32,490 nt of DNA from Minisyncoccota bacterium (GCA_017991915.1 JAGOPQ010000005.1:1-32490), one strand, 5' to 3'. Counted from the first letter of the stretch, positions 13,614-24,029 are shown. Notes: generated by a model not told the origin, from the sequence alone. Numbers and translations: made by a program.

Positions 13614-14327
13614 ATGAAAAAAATAATTTTATCTGTAGCCACAATTGTCTTGTTTGGCCTTTATTCTCTATTTATCAGATCGGGAGATATTTCGGCGCAA
13701 CTTTCAAAATTAAATCCTGTCCCAGATAACTCAGTAGAGATGACAACATCTGGTTCTGGAAAAGTTACTAAAAGCAGTAATTGTGTTTATATTCCATACG
13801 AGGATGATGAATCATCTGAGGATGAAAAAGATGACGAGGACGGTGAGATAAAACTTAAAAAAGGATATTACAAATGCACAACCATAACCGTAGCTGAACC
13901 GACAACACCAACTCCTGCACCCAAGCCGACTCCAACAACTCCCACACCCGTAGCCATAAACCCAAAACCAACTACTCCGAAACCAGTAACCCCGACCCCT
14001 CCAGTAATAATTCCACCACCTGCGACGAAACCACAAAATACTAAATGGAAGGATGGTACGTATATCGGCAACTCCATAGATGCTTATTATGGACAAGTGC
14101 AAGTATCGGTGACCACTTCTGGTGACCAAATAACCGCCATCACTTTCCTTGATTATCCTCAAGATCGCAGAACCTCATTACAAAAGAGTAATTATGCTAT
14201 GCCAATACTCAAGAAAGAAGCGATTTCAGCTCAAAGCGCAAAGGTAGATTCTGTATCTGGTGTCACCTATACAAGTAAAGCTTTCGTGGATTCATTATCA
14301 TCTGCTTTGACTCAAGCGAAAATCTAA
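13614..14327 (+). CDS. Secreted/anchored FMN-binding domain protein (flavinylation substrate)
   Basis: An extracytoplasmic electron carrier predicted to hold covalently attached FMN. Residues 1-29 form a signal peptide or membrane anchor (KKIILSVATIVLFGLYSLF). An acidic stretch (about 63-79) and a long Pro/Thr linker (about 95-140) follow, then the FMN_bind domain (144-237) beginning WKDGTYIGNSIDAYYGQVQV. The flavinylation motif DSVSGVTYTS at 212-221 makes Thr218 the expected attachment site for ApbE. The architecture resembles NqrC/RnfG peripheral domains on a flexible wall-spanning stalk. It is followed 1 nt later by apbE. The partner that it reduces is unknown. Confidence 0.88.
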   Translation: MKKIILSVATIVLFGLYSLFIRSGDISAQLSKLNPVPDNSVEMTTSGSGKVTKSSNCVYIPYEDDESSEDEKDDEDGEIKLKKGYYKCTTITVAEPTTPTPAPKPTPTTPTPVAINPKPTTPKPVTPTPPVIIPPPATKPQNTKWKDGTYIGNSIDAYYGQVQVSVTTSGDQITAITFLDYPQDRRTSLQKSNYAMPILKKEAISAQSAKVDSVSGVTYTSKAFVDSLSSALTQAKI

Positions 14328-14328
14328 C

Positions 14329-15078
14329 ATGAAAGAAACAAAACTCATCATGGGTATGCCGGTAACAGTGGAGATAGTAGATCCACAAACTGGAGAGGAT
14401 TCACTTGCTTTAGTGTTTGATTACTTTAAATACGTGGACGAGAAATTTAGTACCTACAAAAGCACAAGTGAGATAACCTTGATAAATGAGGGTAAGATTG
14501 AGGAAAAAAATTATAGTGATGATATGCGCGAAATATTTGCGCTTGCTGAAAAAACAAAAAAAGAAACTGATAGTTACTTTGATATAAAAAACAGAGAGAA
14601 TGTTTATGACCCCTCGGGAATAGTAAAAGGATGGGCCATACACAACGCTGGGAAAATCTTGAAGGACAATGGTTATAAAAATTTCTGTATAGAAGCTGGG
14701 GGTGATATTGAAACATTTGGACTAAACGATGAGGGAAAGCCGTGGACTATAGGTATCAGAAACCCATTTCAAACCGAAGAGATAGTGAAGGTGCTTGAAA
14801 TCACTGACAAAGGAATCGCCACATCTGGAACACACATACGCGGGCAACATATCTATAATCCCAAAAATAAAGCCGAGGTTTTAAATGACGTGGCCAGTTT
14901 GACAGTGATCGGCCCAGATATTTATGAAGCAGATAGGTTTGCTACGGCCTGCTTTGCTATGGGCAAAGATGGAATCATGTTTTTGGAAAACCTACCGGGG
15001 TTTGAAGGCTACATGATAGACAATACCGGCATGGCCACAATGACAAATGGTTTTAATCAATATCAAAAAAATAATTAA
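14329..15078 (+). CDS. apbE: FAD:protein FMN transferase (ApbE family)
   Basis: ApbE transfers FMN from FAD to Thr/Ser of a target protein. The 249 aa product has DPSGIVKGWA at residues 94-103 (family DxGGxAKG), IEAGGDI at 121-127, GIATSGTH at 162-169 and ADRFATACFAMG near 201-212 with the Mg-site Asp and Thr. It has no signal peptide or lipobox, unlike most ApbE proteins, although its presumed target is outside the membrane. ATG 14329 follows the previous stop by one base and leaves no room for an N-terminal signal. The target is very probably the FMN_bind protein just upstream. Confidence 0.9.
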   Translation: MKETKLIMGMPVTVEIVDPQTGEDSLALVFDYFKYVDEKFSTYKSTSEITLINEGKIEEKNYSDDMREIFALAEKTKKETDSYFDIKNRENVYDPSGIVKGWAIHNAGKILKDNGYKNFCIEAGGDIETFGLNDEGKPWTIGIRNPFQTEEIVKVLEITDKGIATSGTHIRGQHIYNPKNKAEVLNDVASLTVIGPDIYEADRFATACFAMGKDGIMFLENLPGFEGYMIDNTGMATMTNGFNQYQKNN

Positions 15079-15083
15079 ACAAT

Positions 15084-16616
15084 ATGCTAAAAATCATAGA
15101 CAACTTTCTAAATAAAATTACAATGTACCGCTTGGTGCTTTATTTCCTGCTTCTGCTTATTCTGGTGGCGATGATATTCGGATTTCTAGGAATACTCCCT
15201 TACAATCCGCTGATGCTTTTAGCCTCCACTCTCGCCATATTGGTGGTTTGTTATGCTGTAAATACTATTTTTGCTTACGTGTTTGATGCGCCGACAAACG
15301 TAGAATCCCTATATATCACGGCTTTGATTTTAGCTCTAATCATAACCCCACCTGAGTCCTTTTCTGATATTCAGTATTTGATATTTATCGCTTGGGCAGC
15401 GGTATGGGCGATGGCTTCTAAATACATACTAGCCATAGGCAAGAAACACATATTCAATCCGGCTGCATTTGCTGTGGTGCTCACTGCCCTCACTATCAAT
15501 CAGTCTGCGAGTTGGTGGGTGAGTACTCTCTATATGACTCCATTCATATTGATAGGCGGACTTTTGATTACTAGAAAAATTAAAAGATTTGATTTGGTGC
15601 TGACTTTTATTTTCTTTTCCTTGGTGGCAACAAGCATAACCCATGCCAACGTTCCACTCGAACTACCTAGAATAATCTGGAATTCATTTGTCACTTCCCC
15701 ACTTTTGTTCTTTGCTTTTGTTATGCTGACTGAACCACTAACCACGCCACCAACTAAACACCTAAGAATGGGCTACGGAGCTATAGTAGGAGCTATATTT
15801 GATCCTATGGTGCACATCGGTCCTCTGTTCTCTACCCCAGAGCTAGCTCTAGTCTTCGGTAATATATATTCATACATTGTCAGTCCAAAGAAAAAACTAA
15901 TTTTAAGATTGAAGGAGAAAATTAAAGTTGCCAGAGATACTTATGATTTTTCATTTGAAACTGATGAAGATGAATTTGCTTTTCGACCTGGTCAATATTT
16001 TGAGTGGACATTGGCTCATGCACACCCTGATAATCGTGGAAATAGAAGATACTTTACTATTGCTTCTACTCCCGTAGAAGAAGAGATACGCATGGGCGTC
16101 AAGTTTTATCCTGAACCAAGTAGTTTCAAGCAGGCTCTATTTAACCTAAAACCAGGGGGAAGAATCGTGGCTTCCCAGCTCTCAGGTGACTTCACGCTAC
16201 CCCACAATAAAAAGATAAAGCTTTGTTTTATTGCAGGTGGAATAGGCGTGACTCCTTTTGAAAGCATCATCACTCACATGTTGGAACGTAAACAAAAAAG
16301 AGATGTGGTTATGTTCTATTCCAACAGAACCATTGATGACATAGCTTATAAAAATACTTTTGATAAAGCAGAGAGCGAACTCGGTGTTCGTACTATTCAT
16401 GTTCTATCTGAGGAACATGACATTCCATCCGATTGGAGTGGTGAAAAAGGATTCATAAACGAAACTATGATAAAAAATAAAATGCCAGACTACAAAGACA
16501 GGATGTATTTCATCTCTGGTCCACATGGCATGGTAGAAGCATTTAAAGATACACTCTCTCAAATGGGTATACCAAAATCACACATAAAAGTGGATTTCTT
16601 CCCTGGGTTCGTCTAA
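15084..16616 (+). CDS. NqrB/RnfD-like membrane domain fused to ferredoxin-NAD(P)H reductase-like domain
   Basis: A 510 aa fusion likely to move electrons from cytosolic NAD(P)H across the membrane. Residues 15-265 contain about eight to ten helices with NqrB/RnfD-type signatures HIFNPAAFAV (122-131) and VMLTEPLTTPP (213-223). Residues 273-510 form an FNR module: RPGQYFEW (301-308), the flavin motif RRYFTIAS (321-328), the NAD(P)-site GGIGVTPF (385-392) and the C-terminal ISGPHGMV. The loop that carries covalent FMN (SGAT) in RnfD/NqrB is absent. It is 5 nt after apbE, and its TAA stop overlaps the rsmI stop. The partner is probably the FMN_bind protein. Confidence 0.85.
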   Translation: MLKIIDNFLNKITMYRLVLYFLLLLILVAMIFGFLGILPYNPLMLLASTLAILVVCYAVNTIFAYVFDAPTNVESLYITALILALIITPPESFSDIQYLIFIAWAAVWAMASKYILAIGKKHIFNPAAFAVVLTALTINQSASWWVSTLYMTPFILIGGLLITRKIKRFDLVLTFIFFSLVATSITHANVPLELPRIIWNSFVTSPLLFFAFVMLTEPLTTPPTKHLRMGYGAIVGAIFDPMVHIGPLFSTPELALVFGNIYSYIVSPKKKLILRLKEKIKVARDTYDFSFETDEDEFAFRPGQYFEWTLAHAHPDNRGNRRYFTIASTPVEEEIRMGVKFYPEPSSFKQALFNLKPGGRIVASQLSGDFTLPHNKKIKLCFIAGGIGVTPFESIITHMLERKQKRDVVMFYSNRTIDDIAYKNTFDKAESELGVRTIHVLSEEHDIPSDWSGEKGFINETMIKNKMPDYKDRMYFISGPHGMVEAFKDTLSQMGIPKSHIKVDFFPGFV

Positions 16617-17287
16617 GAAACGAGAACTGTAAATTCTCCCTTCTGCTTGATAGGGTTCTTCTCTAAATATTCTAGGAGCTCGGCTGGAGTACCAGCTTTG
16701 AATTCTTCGTAAACCTTGGTAAGTTCGCGAGCGATGCAGACTTTTTTGGTTGGGCAAAATTTGATTAGCGACTCAAGGGTTTTTAGAATACGATGCGGAG
16801 ATTCGTAGAAGACCATGGTGCGCTCTGACTGTGCAATTTCTTTAAATAGTGTTTCCCTGCCCTTCTTGTGTGGTAAAAATCCAAGAAAAGAAAATTCATG
16901 GGTTGGCAATCCTGAAGCCGAAAGCGCAGTGATTACAGCTGAAGCACCAGGTATTGGCACCACTTGCACATCATCACCAAACTTCTCTTTTACTAGTGAC
17001 ACTAGCATGGCTCCAGGGTCAGATATTCCTGGAGTACCAGCATCTGACACCAGCGCCAAATCTTTTCCATTTTCTAATAGTTCAAAAATCTTGTCAGTTT
17101 TAGCAAGTTTGCTCTGGGCGTGATAGCTCATGGTATCTTTGGTGATACCATATTTATTTAAAATCTTTTTTGTCTCGCGAGTATCTTCACACAAAATCAA
17201 ATCCACATTCTTCAATGTGTCTAGGGCGCGCATGGTTATGTCACCCATGTTGCCTATTGGCGTCGCTACTATGTAGAGTTTAGACAT
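16613..17287 (-). CDS. rsmI: 16S rRNA (cytidine1402-2'-O)-methyltransferase
   Basis: RsmI uses SAM to methylate C1402 in the decoding centre. The 224 aa protein is a tetrapyrrole-methylase-fold enzyme with LYIVATPIGNMGDITMRAL at the N-terminus, CEDTRETKKIL, ALVSDAGTPGISDPGAMLV, the GASAVITALSASGLP SAM-site segment and FLGFLPHKKGRE. The family's optional C-terminal extension is reduced. It lies 10 nt after atpC and so may be the last gene of the atp operon. It is convergent with, and overlaps by 4 bp, the NqrB/FNR fusion gene. Confidence 0.95.
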   Translation of the reverse strand: MSKLYIVATPIGNMGDITMRALDTLKNVDLILCEDTRETKKILNKYGITKDTMSYHAQSKLAKTDKIFELLENGKDLALVSDAGTPGISDPGAMLVSLVKEKFGDDVQVVPIPGASAVITALSASGLPTHEFSFLGFLPHKKGRETLFKEIAQSERTMVFYESPHRILKTLESLIKFCPTKKVCIARELTKVYEEFKAGTPAELLEYLEKNPIKQKGEFTVLVS

Positions 17288-17297
17288 AAATTATTTT

Positions 17298-17747
17298 TTA
17301 TTTTCTATACTTTCTGGTCCTCCACTTATCGGCAATTTTAACACGAGTGAGAGATCTTTCCAGTTCGGCTTCGAAGTGTTCAAAGTCAACGTGATCTTTA
17401 TTTTCCATTTGTTTGCGAAGTTCTTCGGCTTTTTGTTTAGCTTCTTCAATTTTACCATCACTCAACTCATGCATGTGTTCAGCAAAATCTGCCAATACGG
17501 CAACCTCGGTCATACCCTCTTCGTTCTTTTTTACTTCAACGAAACCACCCACCACGGCGAGTGGTATGCATTCTGTATTTACACAACCAACCACATCACC
17601 AGATTTTAATCCGATAACTATGGGAATATGGTCTGGAAGAATAGTGATTTCTCCTTCAGTAGTAGGCAAAGAAACTTGGTCTACAAGTTCTTCGAGGACC
17701 AATCTCTCAGGGGTAACGATCTTAAGTTTTAGTTGTTTAATACTCAT
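17298..17747 (-). CDS. atpC: ATP synthase epsilon subunit
   Basis: Epsilon is part of the F1 central stalk and regulates ATP hydrolysis. The 149 aa protein has the N-terminal beta-sandwich (KLKIVTPERLVLEELVDQVSLPTTEGEITILPDHIPIVIGLKSG), the VVGGFVEVKKNE turn, and a C-terminal helical hairpin that is longer and more charged than usual (about 95-149). It starts 2 nt after atpD without an SD. Confidence 0.95.
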   Translation of the reverse strand: MSIKQLKLKIVTPERLVLEELVDQVSLPTTEGEITILPDHIPIVIGLKSGDVVGCVNTECIPLAVVGGFVEVKKNEEGMTEVAVLADFAEHMHELSDGKIEEAKQKAEELRKQMENKDHVDFEHFEAELERSLTRVKIADKWRTRKYRK

Positions 17748-17749
17748 TT

Positions 17750-19114
<1,365 letters not shown>

Positions 19115-19140
19115 TTAATAATTTAATAATTTCTCTTTGT

Positions 19141-20037
19141 TTAACTCATCGACGCCATACCGGCGCTGATTTCTGAAATTTCTCTGGTAATGTTCGACTG
19201 TCGGGCTTTGTTAAATATCAAGGTTAGGTCATCTATCATTTCTCCGGAGGCTTCTGATGCATTTTTCATGGCTACCATTCGGGACGACTGCTCGGAGGCG
19301 TTTGATTCTAGTAACATCTGATAGATTTGCATTCTGGTGATTTTCTCTGCCAGTGATCCGATAAGTAGTTCTATGTCTCCTTCTATTAAATAATCTACTT
19401 TCTTTTCTACAACATGTTCTTCTGGTTTTATTTTTTCCAAACTATCTATCAATTCTTTTAGGTCTACTTTGCTGACAGGCAGGACTTGTTTGATGTTGGG
19501 TTTTTGAGTTAAAGCTGAAACGAAATCTGTATAGGCCACGTAAACTCTATCATAATTTTCTTTAGTGTACTCATCTACCACTAGCTTGGAAATTGGTAAG
19601 ATGTCTCGTAGAGAAATATGATCTGGAAGGTCAGTAAAAGAAGCGACAACTTTTTTACCAACACGACGCATAGACACGTCACCTTTTTTGCCGATAGTCA
19701 CCACATCTATATTTGTAGAATCAGTTTTTAAAAGTGTTAGTGCTTTTTTTACAACCTGAGCGTTATAAGCACCACAAAGTCCACGATTAGAAGTAATCAA
19801 AATCAGCAAAGTATTGTTTACTGGTCTTTGTGTAAAAAGTGGATGAGAATTTTCTGCTAGGCTGTCAGCAATAGAAGTCAGAACTTCCCAAGAATATTCA
19901 GCATATGGGCGAGTAGCTAAAGTACTAGAGAGCGCACGCTTCATCTTGGAAGCAGCCACTAGCTCCATAGCTTTGGTTATCTTCTTGGTATTTTTGACTG
20001 ACTTTATTCGACTTTTTATTGCTTTACTATTTGCCAT
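19141..20037 (-). CDS. atpG: ATP synthase gamma subunit
   Basis: The rotating F1 shaft, 298 aa. The N-terminal helix has the family motif KAIKSRIKSVKNTKKITKAM followed by ELVAASKMKRA, and the C-terminal helix has MKNASEASGEMIDDLTLIFNKARQSNITREISEI. The middle Rossmann-like part shows ITSNRGLCGAYNAQVVK. ATG 20037 follows atpA by 12 nt. No regulatory Cys insertion as in chloroplast gamma is seen. Confidence 0.96.
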   Translation of the reverse strand: MANSKAIKSRIKSVKNTKKITKAMELVAASKMKRALSSTLATRPYAEYSWEVLTSIADSLAENSHPLFTQRPVNNTLLILITSNRGLCGAYNAQVVKKALTLLKTDSTNIDVVTIGKKGDVSMRRVGKKVVASFTDLPDHISLRDILPISKLVVDEYTKENYDRVYVAYTDFVSALTQKPNIKQVLPVSKVDLKELIDSLEKIKPEEHVVEKKVDYLIEGDIELLIGSLAEKITRMQIYQMLLESNASEQSSRMVAMKNASEASGEMIDDLTLIFNKARQSNITREISEISAGMASMS

Positions 20038-20049
20038 AAACTTTTTAAA

Positions 20050-21549
20050 TTATTTCATGAAACCAGACTTGAAATCTTCAATTACTTTTTTAATTTTCAC
20101 TTCCCCTTCATCACTCCACATTTTCTTTTCAGAAATTTCTTTGTAGAAATCTTTGGCGTTGGTTTCAGAATAGTCGAACAGTCCTTGTTCGAACTCTTTA
20201 ATTCTATCTACTGGAACATCGTCCATATAACCCTTGGTTAAGGCATATAGAGTTACCACTTGGTTTTCTGTCTTCACAGGAGCGTATTGAGGTTGTTTTA
20301 AGACCTCCACAGCTCTTTTACCGCGTTCTAGTTGACGTTTGGTAGATTCGTCCAAGTCAGAGCCGAATTGAGAGAAAGCTTCAAGTTCGCGATACTGCGC
20401 TAAGTCTAACTTTAGTGTTCCTGCAACTTTTTTCATAGCTTTGATTTGCGCAGAACTTCCCACGCGAGAAACTGAGTTTCCGACATTTACCGCTGGACGA
20501 ATACCCTTATAGAATAAATCTGTCTCCAAGAAAATCTGTCCGTCAGTAATAGAAATAACGTTTGTAGGAATATAAGCAGAGATATCTCCAGCTTGGGTTT
20601 CGATAATTGGTAGCGCTGTGATTGAACCACCACCGTATTTTTCATTTCTTCGGCAAGCACGTTCAAGTAATCTAGAGTGCAAGTAGAAAACGTCTCCTGG
20701 GTAAGCTTCACGGCCAGGTGGTCGGCGAAGAAGGAGTGAAATTTCACGGTAAGCCACTGCGTGCTTGGAAAGATCATCGTAGATAATCAAAACATCTTTT
20801 CCTTGATCCATGAAATATTCAGCAATAGAAATTCCAGCGTAAGGAGCGACATATGAAAGAGCTGCGGATTCAGATGCTCCAGCAGATACGATAACTGTGT
20901 AAGCCATAGCACCACCTTCTTCTAGGCGAGCTTGCAGTTTGCGAAGCTTGGAATCTTTTTGACCAATAGATACGTAAACACAAATCATATTTTGACCTTT
21001 TTGGTTTAGAATTGTATCTATGGCAATAGCAGTTTTACCAGTCTGACGATCTCCGATGATAAGCTCGCGCTGACCACGGCCGATAGGAATGATGGAGTCG
21101 ATGGCTTTGATACCTGTAGCCACTGGTTGGTCCACACTTTGTCGAGTAACCACACCAGAAGCTACCCGCTCTACTGGATAAGTTTTATCTGTTTTTATCG
21201 CACCCTTGCCGTCTATGGCTACTCCGAGAGCATTTACCACACGGCCAATGATGGCGTCGCCAACTGGTACTTCCAGAATCTTACCAGTAGCCTTTACTTC
21301 ATCTCCTTCACGGATTTTTGAGAAATCTCCAAGGATGATGACACCCACAGCGTCTTCCTCCAAGTTTAGAGCCACACCAATTTCACCATTTGGAAAGCTG
21401 ACCATTTCAGAAGATTTTAAATCAGAAAGTCCTGACACTTTCGCAATACCATCAAAAAGCTCGAGCACTTTACCGACTTTTTCAACCTTAGTCTCTGCTA
21501 AAAAATTATCTATCTCTTTTCTTAAATTTTCTACAATGTGATTGCTCAT
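20050..21549 (-). CDS. atpA: ATP synthase alpha subunit
   Basis: The non-catalytic nucleotide-binding F1 subunit, 499 aa. The P-loop GDRQTGKT is at about residues 166-173. It also has [61 protein letters not shown] and the Arg-finger region [20 protein letters not shown]. The start is ATG 21549 (MSNHIVENL); an in-frame TTG at 21555 is less likely. It lies 10 nt after atpH. Confidence 0.97.
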   Translation of the reverse strand: MSNHIVENLRKEIDNFLAETKVEKVGKVLELFDGIAKVSGLSDLKSSEMVSFPNGEIGVALNLEEDAVGVIILGDFSKIREGDEVKATGKILEVPVGDAIIGRVVNALGVAIDGKGAIKTDKTYPVERVASGVVTRQSVDQPVATGIKAIDSIIPIGRGQRELIIGDRQTGKTAIAIDTILNQKGQNMICVYVSIGQKDSKLRKLQARLEEGGAMAYTVIVSAGASESAALSYVAPYAGISIAEYFMDQGKDVLIIYDDLSKHAVAYREISLLLRRPPGREAYPGDVFYLHSRLLERACRRNEKYGGGSITALPIIETQAGDISAYIPTNVISITDGQIFLETDLFYKGIRPAVNVGNSVSRVGSSAQIKAMKKVAGTLKLDLAQYRELEAFSQFGSDLDESTKRQLERGKRAVEVLKQPQYAPVKTENQVVTLYALTKGYMDDVPVDRIKEFEQGLFDYSETNAKDFYKEISEKKMWSDEGEVKIKKVIEDFKSGFMK

Positions 21550-21559
21550 ATTCAAATTC

Positions 21560-21967
21560 TTATTGTCTTGCTAAATATTCTTGTAATTGTCCAATTTTAT
21601 TTTTTATTGTTAAGTCCAGAACTTCGTCATTTATTTCAATTCTCATTCCTCCCAATAAACTGCTGTCCAACTTTTCTTCTAGGATTACCTCTTCGGCTTT
21701 ATATCTTTTTTTAAAAAAACTCATCAATTCATCTTTGGTCTTATGGCTGAGTTTCTCTGCGCTCGATACTACTGCCACCACAATCCCCTTTTCTTTGTTT
21801 ATTATTTTTTGAACTAAGTGGAGAATTTCATTACTCTTTGACATCAGTCGGCGATTCGCCAGAAAATGTGTAGCATTCTTTATAGCACTAGATAAATCCG
21901 CACCGGTTTTACCCGCTGTAGATAAATATATTGCACGTGCTATATCATTGTTGGCAATCTTGCTCAT
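21560..21967 (-). CDS. atpH: ATP synthase delta subunit (short)
   Basis: Delta links the peripheral stalk to the top of F1. At 135 aa it is about 40 residues shorter than typical (about 175-180), with loss mainly from the N-terminal helical bundle. The C-terminal signature is recognisable: [27 protein letters not shown]. Position between atpF and atpA supports the call. The spacing is 2 nt from atpF and 10 nt to atpA. Confidence 0.9.
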   Translation of the reverse strand: MSKIANNDIARAIYLSTAGKTGADLSSAIKNATHFLANRRLMSKSNEILHLVQKIINKEKGIVVAVVSSAEKLSHKTKDELMSFFKKRYKAEEVILEEKLDSSLLGGMRIEINDEVLDLTIKNKIGQLQEYLARQ

Positions 21968-21969
21968 AA

Positions 21970-22461
21970 TTATAAATTATTCAATTCTTTGGTTACTCTT
22001 CCTTCATATGAACCGTCAATTTTCTCACCCAATATCTTTTCTGTAGCCTGCAAGACCAATGTTGCCACTTCTTTTTTGGCATCATTTACCATCTTCACCT
22101 TCTCCGCTTCCAGGGTCTTCTTGCCATTTTCAATCATCATGGCAACTTCTTCCTTGGCTGTTTCCATCATTTGAGTTTTCTTGGCTTCCGCATCCTTCTT
22201 GCCGGATTGGAAAATATCATTAGCTTCCTTTCTAGCTTTCTGGAGCGCCTCCTCGTATTCTTTGTTGGTTTTTTCTAAGATTTGCGCGTTGGCCTTTGCA
22301 TCACTAACACCCTTGCCAATCTTCTCTGCGCGTTCATCCATGAGTTTGTTTAAAGGCTTAAGGGCGTAAATATAAAGCACAACAAAAACTATGCCAAAGT
22401 TTACAGCTTGAGCAATAATAATTTTCCAGTCTATGTGAAATTTTGTAACAATTGATTCCAT
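21970..22461 (-). CDS. atpF: ATP synthase subunit b
   Basis: The peripheral-stalk subunit, 163 aa. One N-terminal membrane helix (about 12-33, KIIIAQAVNFGIVFVVLYIYAL) is followed by the family's LKPLNKLMDERAEKI and a long, charged, Ala/Lys/Glu-rich helix to about residue 145. A weak AGGA lies 7 nt before ATG 22461, one of the few SD-like sequences in this operon. A 97 nt gap with two UUCG hairpins separates it from atpE. Confidence 0.95.
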   Translation of the reverse strand: MESIVTKFHIDWKIIIAQAVNFGIVFVVLYIYALKPLNKLMDERAEKIGKGVSDAKANAQILEKTNKEYEEALQKARKEANDIFQSGKKDAEAKKTQMMETAKEEVAMMIENGKKTLEAEKVKMVNDAKKEVATLVLQATEKILGEKIDGSYEGRVTKELNNL

Positions 22462-22509
22462 GTAATTCCTAAAATTTAAAAGTTTGTAAAGTAATTTACA
22501 GCCACTAAT

Positions 22510-22541
22510 TTTTCAAAGCTTGCCGAAGCAAACACTGAAAA
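22510..22541 (-). promoter_or_regulatory. UUCG hairpin 2 in the atpE-atpF gap
   Basis: TTTTCA/TGAAAA outer stem, then TTGC-TTCG-GCAA on the minus strand. The C(UUCG)G loop is an exceptionally stable tetraloop. There is no U tract, so it is a likely mRNA-stability or processing element. Confidence 0.5.
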
Positions 22542-22542
22542 G

Positions 22543-22780
<238 letters not shown>

Positions 22781-23680
22781 TTAATTACTAATAATAATCG
22801 ACTCTTTTAATTTCGGTTGGTGTTCTTCTTCGTGGTGCTCGTCGTCGTGATCAGTGGATGCAATGGTGAAATAAACTACAAGTAGTATAGAGAAGATAAG
22901 CGCCTGAATTATTCCTACGATTATTTCAAGAAATAGAAATGGTACGGGAACTATGTATGCCACTATCGCCGCCATAGAAACCAAAAGCACTTCACCTGCA
23001 AATACGTTTCCGAAAAGACGGAAAGAAAGTGAGGCAACTTTTGCAAACTCACCTATGACTTCAAGTAAACCGACAAAGAACGTAATTGGAGCCACGACTA
23101 TCACGGTTTTATCGTGCTTAATCTTCTTAAAGATGCCTCCAAGTGCCTTTAGATTAACATATTTATTGAAAGTTTTCCAGATACCGATAGAGAATACTCC
23201 AAACAAGTTCGCCCCTAAAACAGACATAATGGCCAAGGCTACTGTGGTATTTACATCAGCTGTACCACCACGGAGGAATGGAATAAAGGTTGGGCCGTGG
23301 TCTCCTGTCTCAATTAAGCCAAAACCTCCGAAGGGCATTATACCCAACCAATTGTTTACTAGAATAAAAAAGAAAACGGAGATAGCGATTGGGAAAACTT
23401 TTAGAGAAATAGCTCGGTTGTTTGTCACCTGATCACATAAATCTAGAGCGCTCTCAACTACTACTTCAAAAATATTTTGTACTTTTCCAGGAACTGTCTT
23501 TAGTTTGGATCGCAAAACTGCAGATAAAATTACAATAATCAAAACAGCCACCCAACTCGTAACTAGCGCGTTGGTGATGGTAAAACTTTTATAGTGAGCT
23601 ATTGGTTCAGCAAACAGAGTCACTTCGTGGCTGATTGTCTCTTCTTTGGCTTCGTGTGTTGTGTTTTCTTGTATGCTCAT
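22781..23680 (-). CDS. atpB: ATP synthase subunit a
   Basis: The stator channel subunit, 299 aa, with about five to six membrane helices. The essential Arg is in VASLSFRLFGNVFAGEVLL. IVVVAPITFFVGLLEVIGEFAK and the last helix PFLFLEIIVGIIQALIFSILLVVYFT match the family. The C-terminus carries an unusual tail rich in His, Asp and Glu (about 277-290, TDHDDEHHEEEHQP), which is cytosolic or external depending on topology and could bind metal. It starts 3 nt after the atpZ/I-like gene. Confidence 0.95.
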   Translation of the reverse strand: MSIQENTTHEAKEETISHEVTLFAEPIAHYKSFTITNALVTSWVAVLIIVILSAVLRSKLKTVPGKVQNIFEVVVESALDLCDQVTNNRAISLKVFPIAISVFFFILVNNWLGIMPFGGFGLIETGDHGPTFIPFLRGGTADVNTTVALAIMSVLGANLFGVFSIGIWKTFNKYVNLKALGGIFKKIKHDKTVIVVAPITFFVGLLEVIGEFAKVASLSFRLFGNVFAGEVLLVSMAAIVAYIVPVPFLFLEIIVGIIQALIFSILLVVYFTIASTDHDDEHHEEEHQPKLKESIIISN

Positions 23681-23683
23681 GAT

Positions 23684-23944
23684 TTATTTATTAATATTTT
23701 GCTGATTTTCTGCTTCAATTCGCTTCATATACCTACTAACAACTCTGACAATCCCAGAACAGGAAACAAAAAAAGCAACTGCAGTAAGTCCTAGGAAAAT
23801 AAATGGTTTGGTTTGAAAATGCTTGTCTAGAGCTTTTCCAGCAATCAAAGCCAAAACTATGGGTACCACTACCCAAGTAGAAACCTCACTGAAAATCTCT
23901 GCCGCTGGTTCCCACCATGGAATTTTACTTTTATTATCTTCCAT
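23684..23944 (-). CDS. AtpZ/AtpI-like F-ATPase assembly protein
   Basis: The 86 aa protein has two membrane helices (about 20-36 and 48-68). It shows the family pattern WWEPAAEIFSEVSTWVVVPIVLALIAGKALDKHF followed by a short loop and FIFLGLTAVAFFVSCSGIVRVV. Proteins of this group assist c-ring assembly or Mg/Ca transport next to Fo. ATG 23944 comes one base after the discriminator of tRNA-Ile, so the whole atp mRNA is predicted to begin at this start codon after tRNA release. No SD is present. Confidence 0.8.
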   Translation of the reverse strand: MEDNKSKIPWWEPAAEIFSEVSTWVVVPIVLALIAGKALDKHFQTKPFIFLGLTAVAFFVSCSGIVRVVSRYMKRIEAENQQNINK

Positions 23945-23945
23945 G

Positions 23946-24017
23946 TGAGTGTGGATGGAATCGGACCATCGACCTCTGTCTTATCAGGACAGCGTTCTAC
24001 CACTGAACTACACACTC
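23946..24017 (-). tRNA. tRNA-Ile(GAT)
   Basis: A 72 nt tRNA on the minus strand. The acceptor stem is GAGTGTG/CACACTC with discriminator A (23946). The D arm is GTTC-AGTGGTA-GAAC, the anticodon stem CTGTC/GACAG has loop CTGATAA (anticodon GAT), the variable loop is AGGTC, and the T arm is GATGG-TCCGATT-CCATC. CCA is not encoded. It is the first element of the atp transcription unit. Confidence 0.95.
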
Positions 24018-24029
24018 AAAACCAAAAAC

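Noticed and set aside
14038-14327. FMN_bind protein as part of a full Rnf or Nqr complex
   Set aside because: No rnfA/B/C/E or nqrA/D/E/F neighbours are in the window; only one NqrB/RnfD-like domain is present, fused to a reductase.
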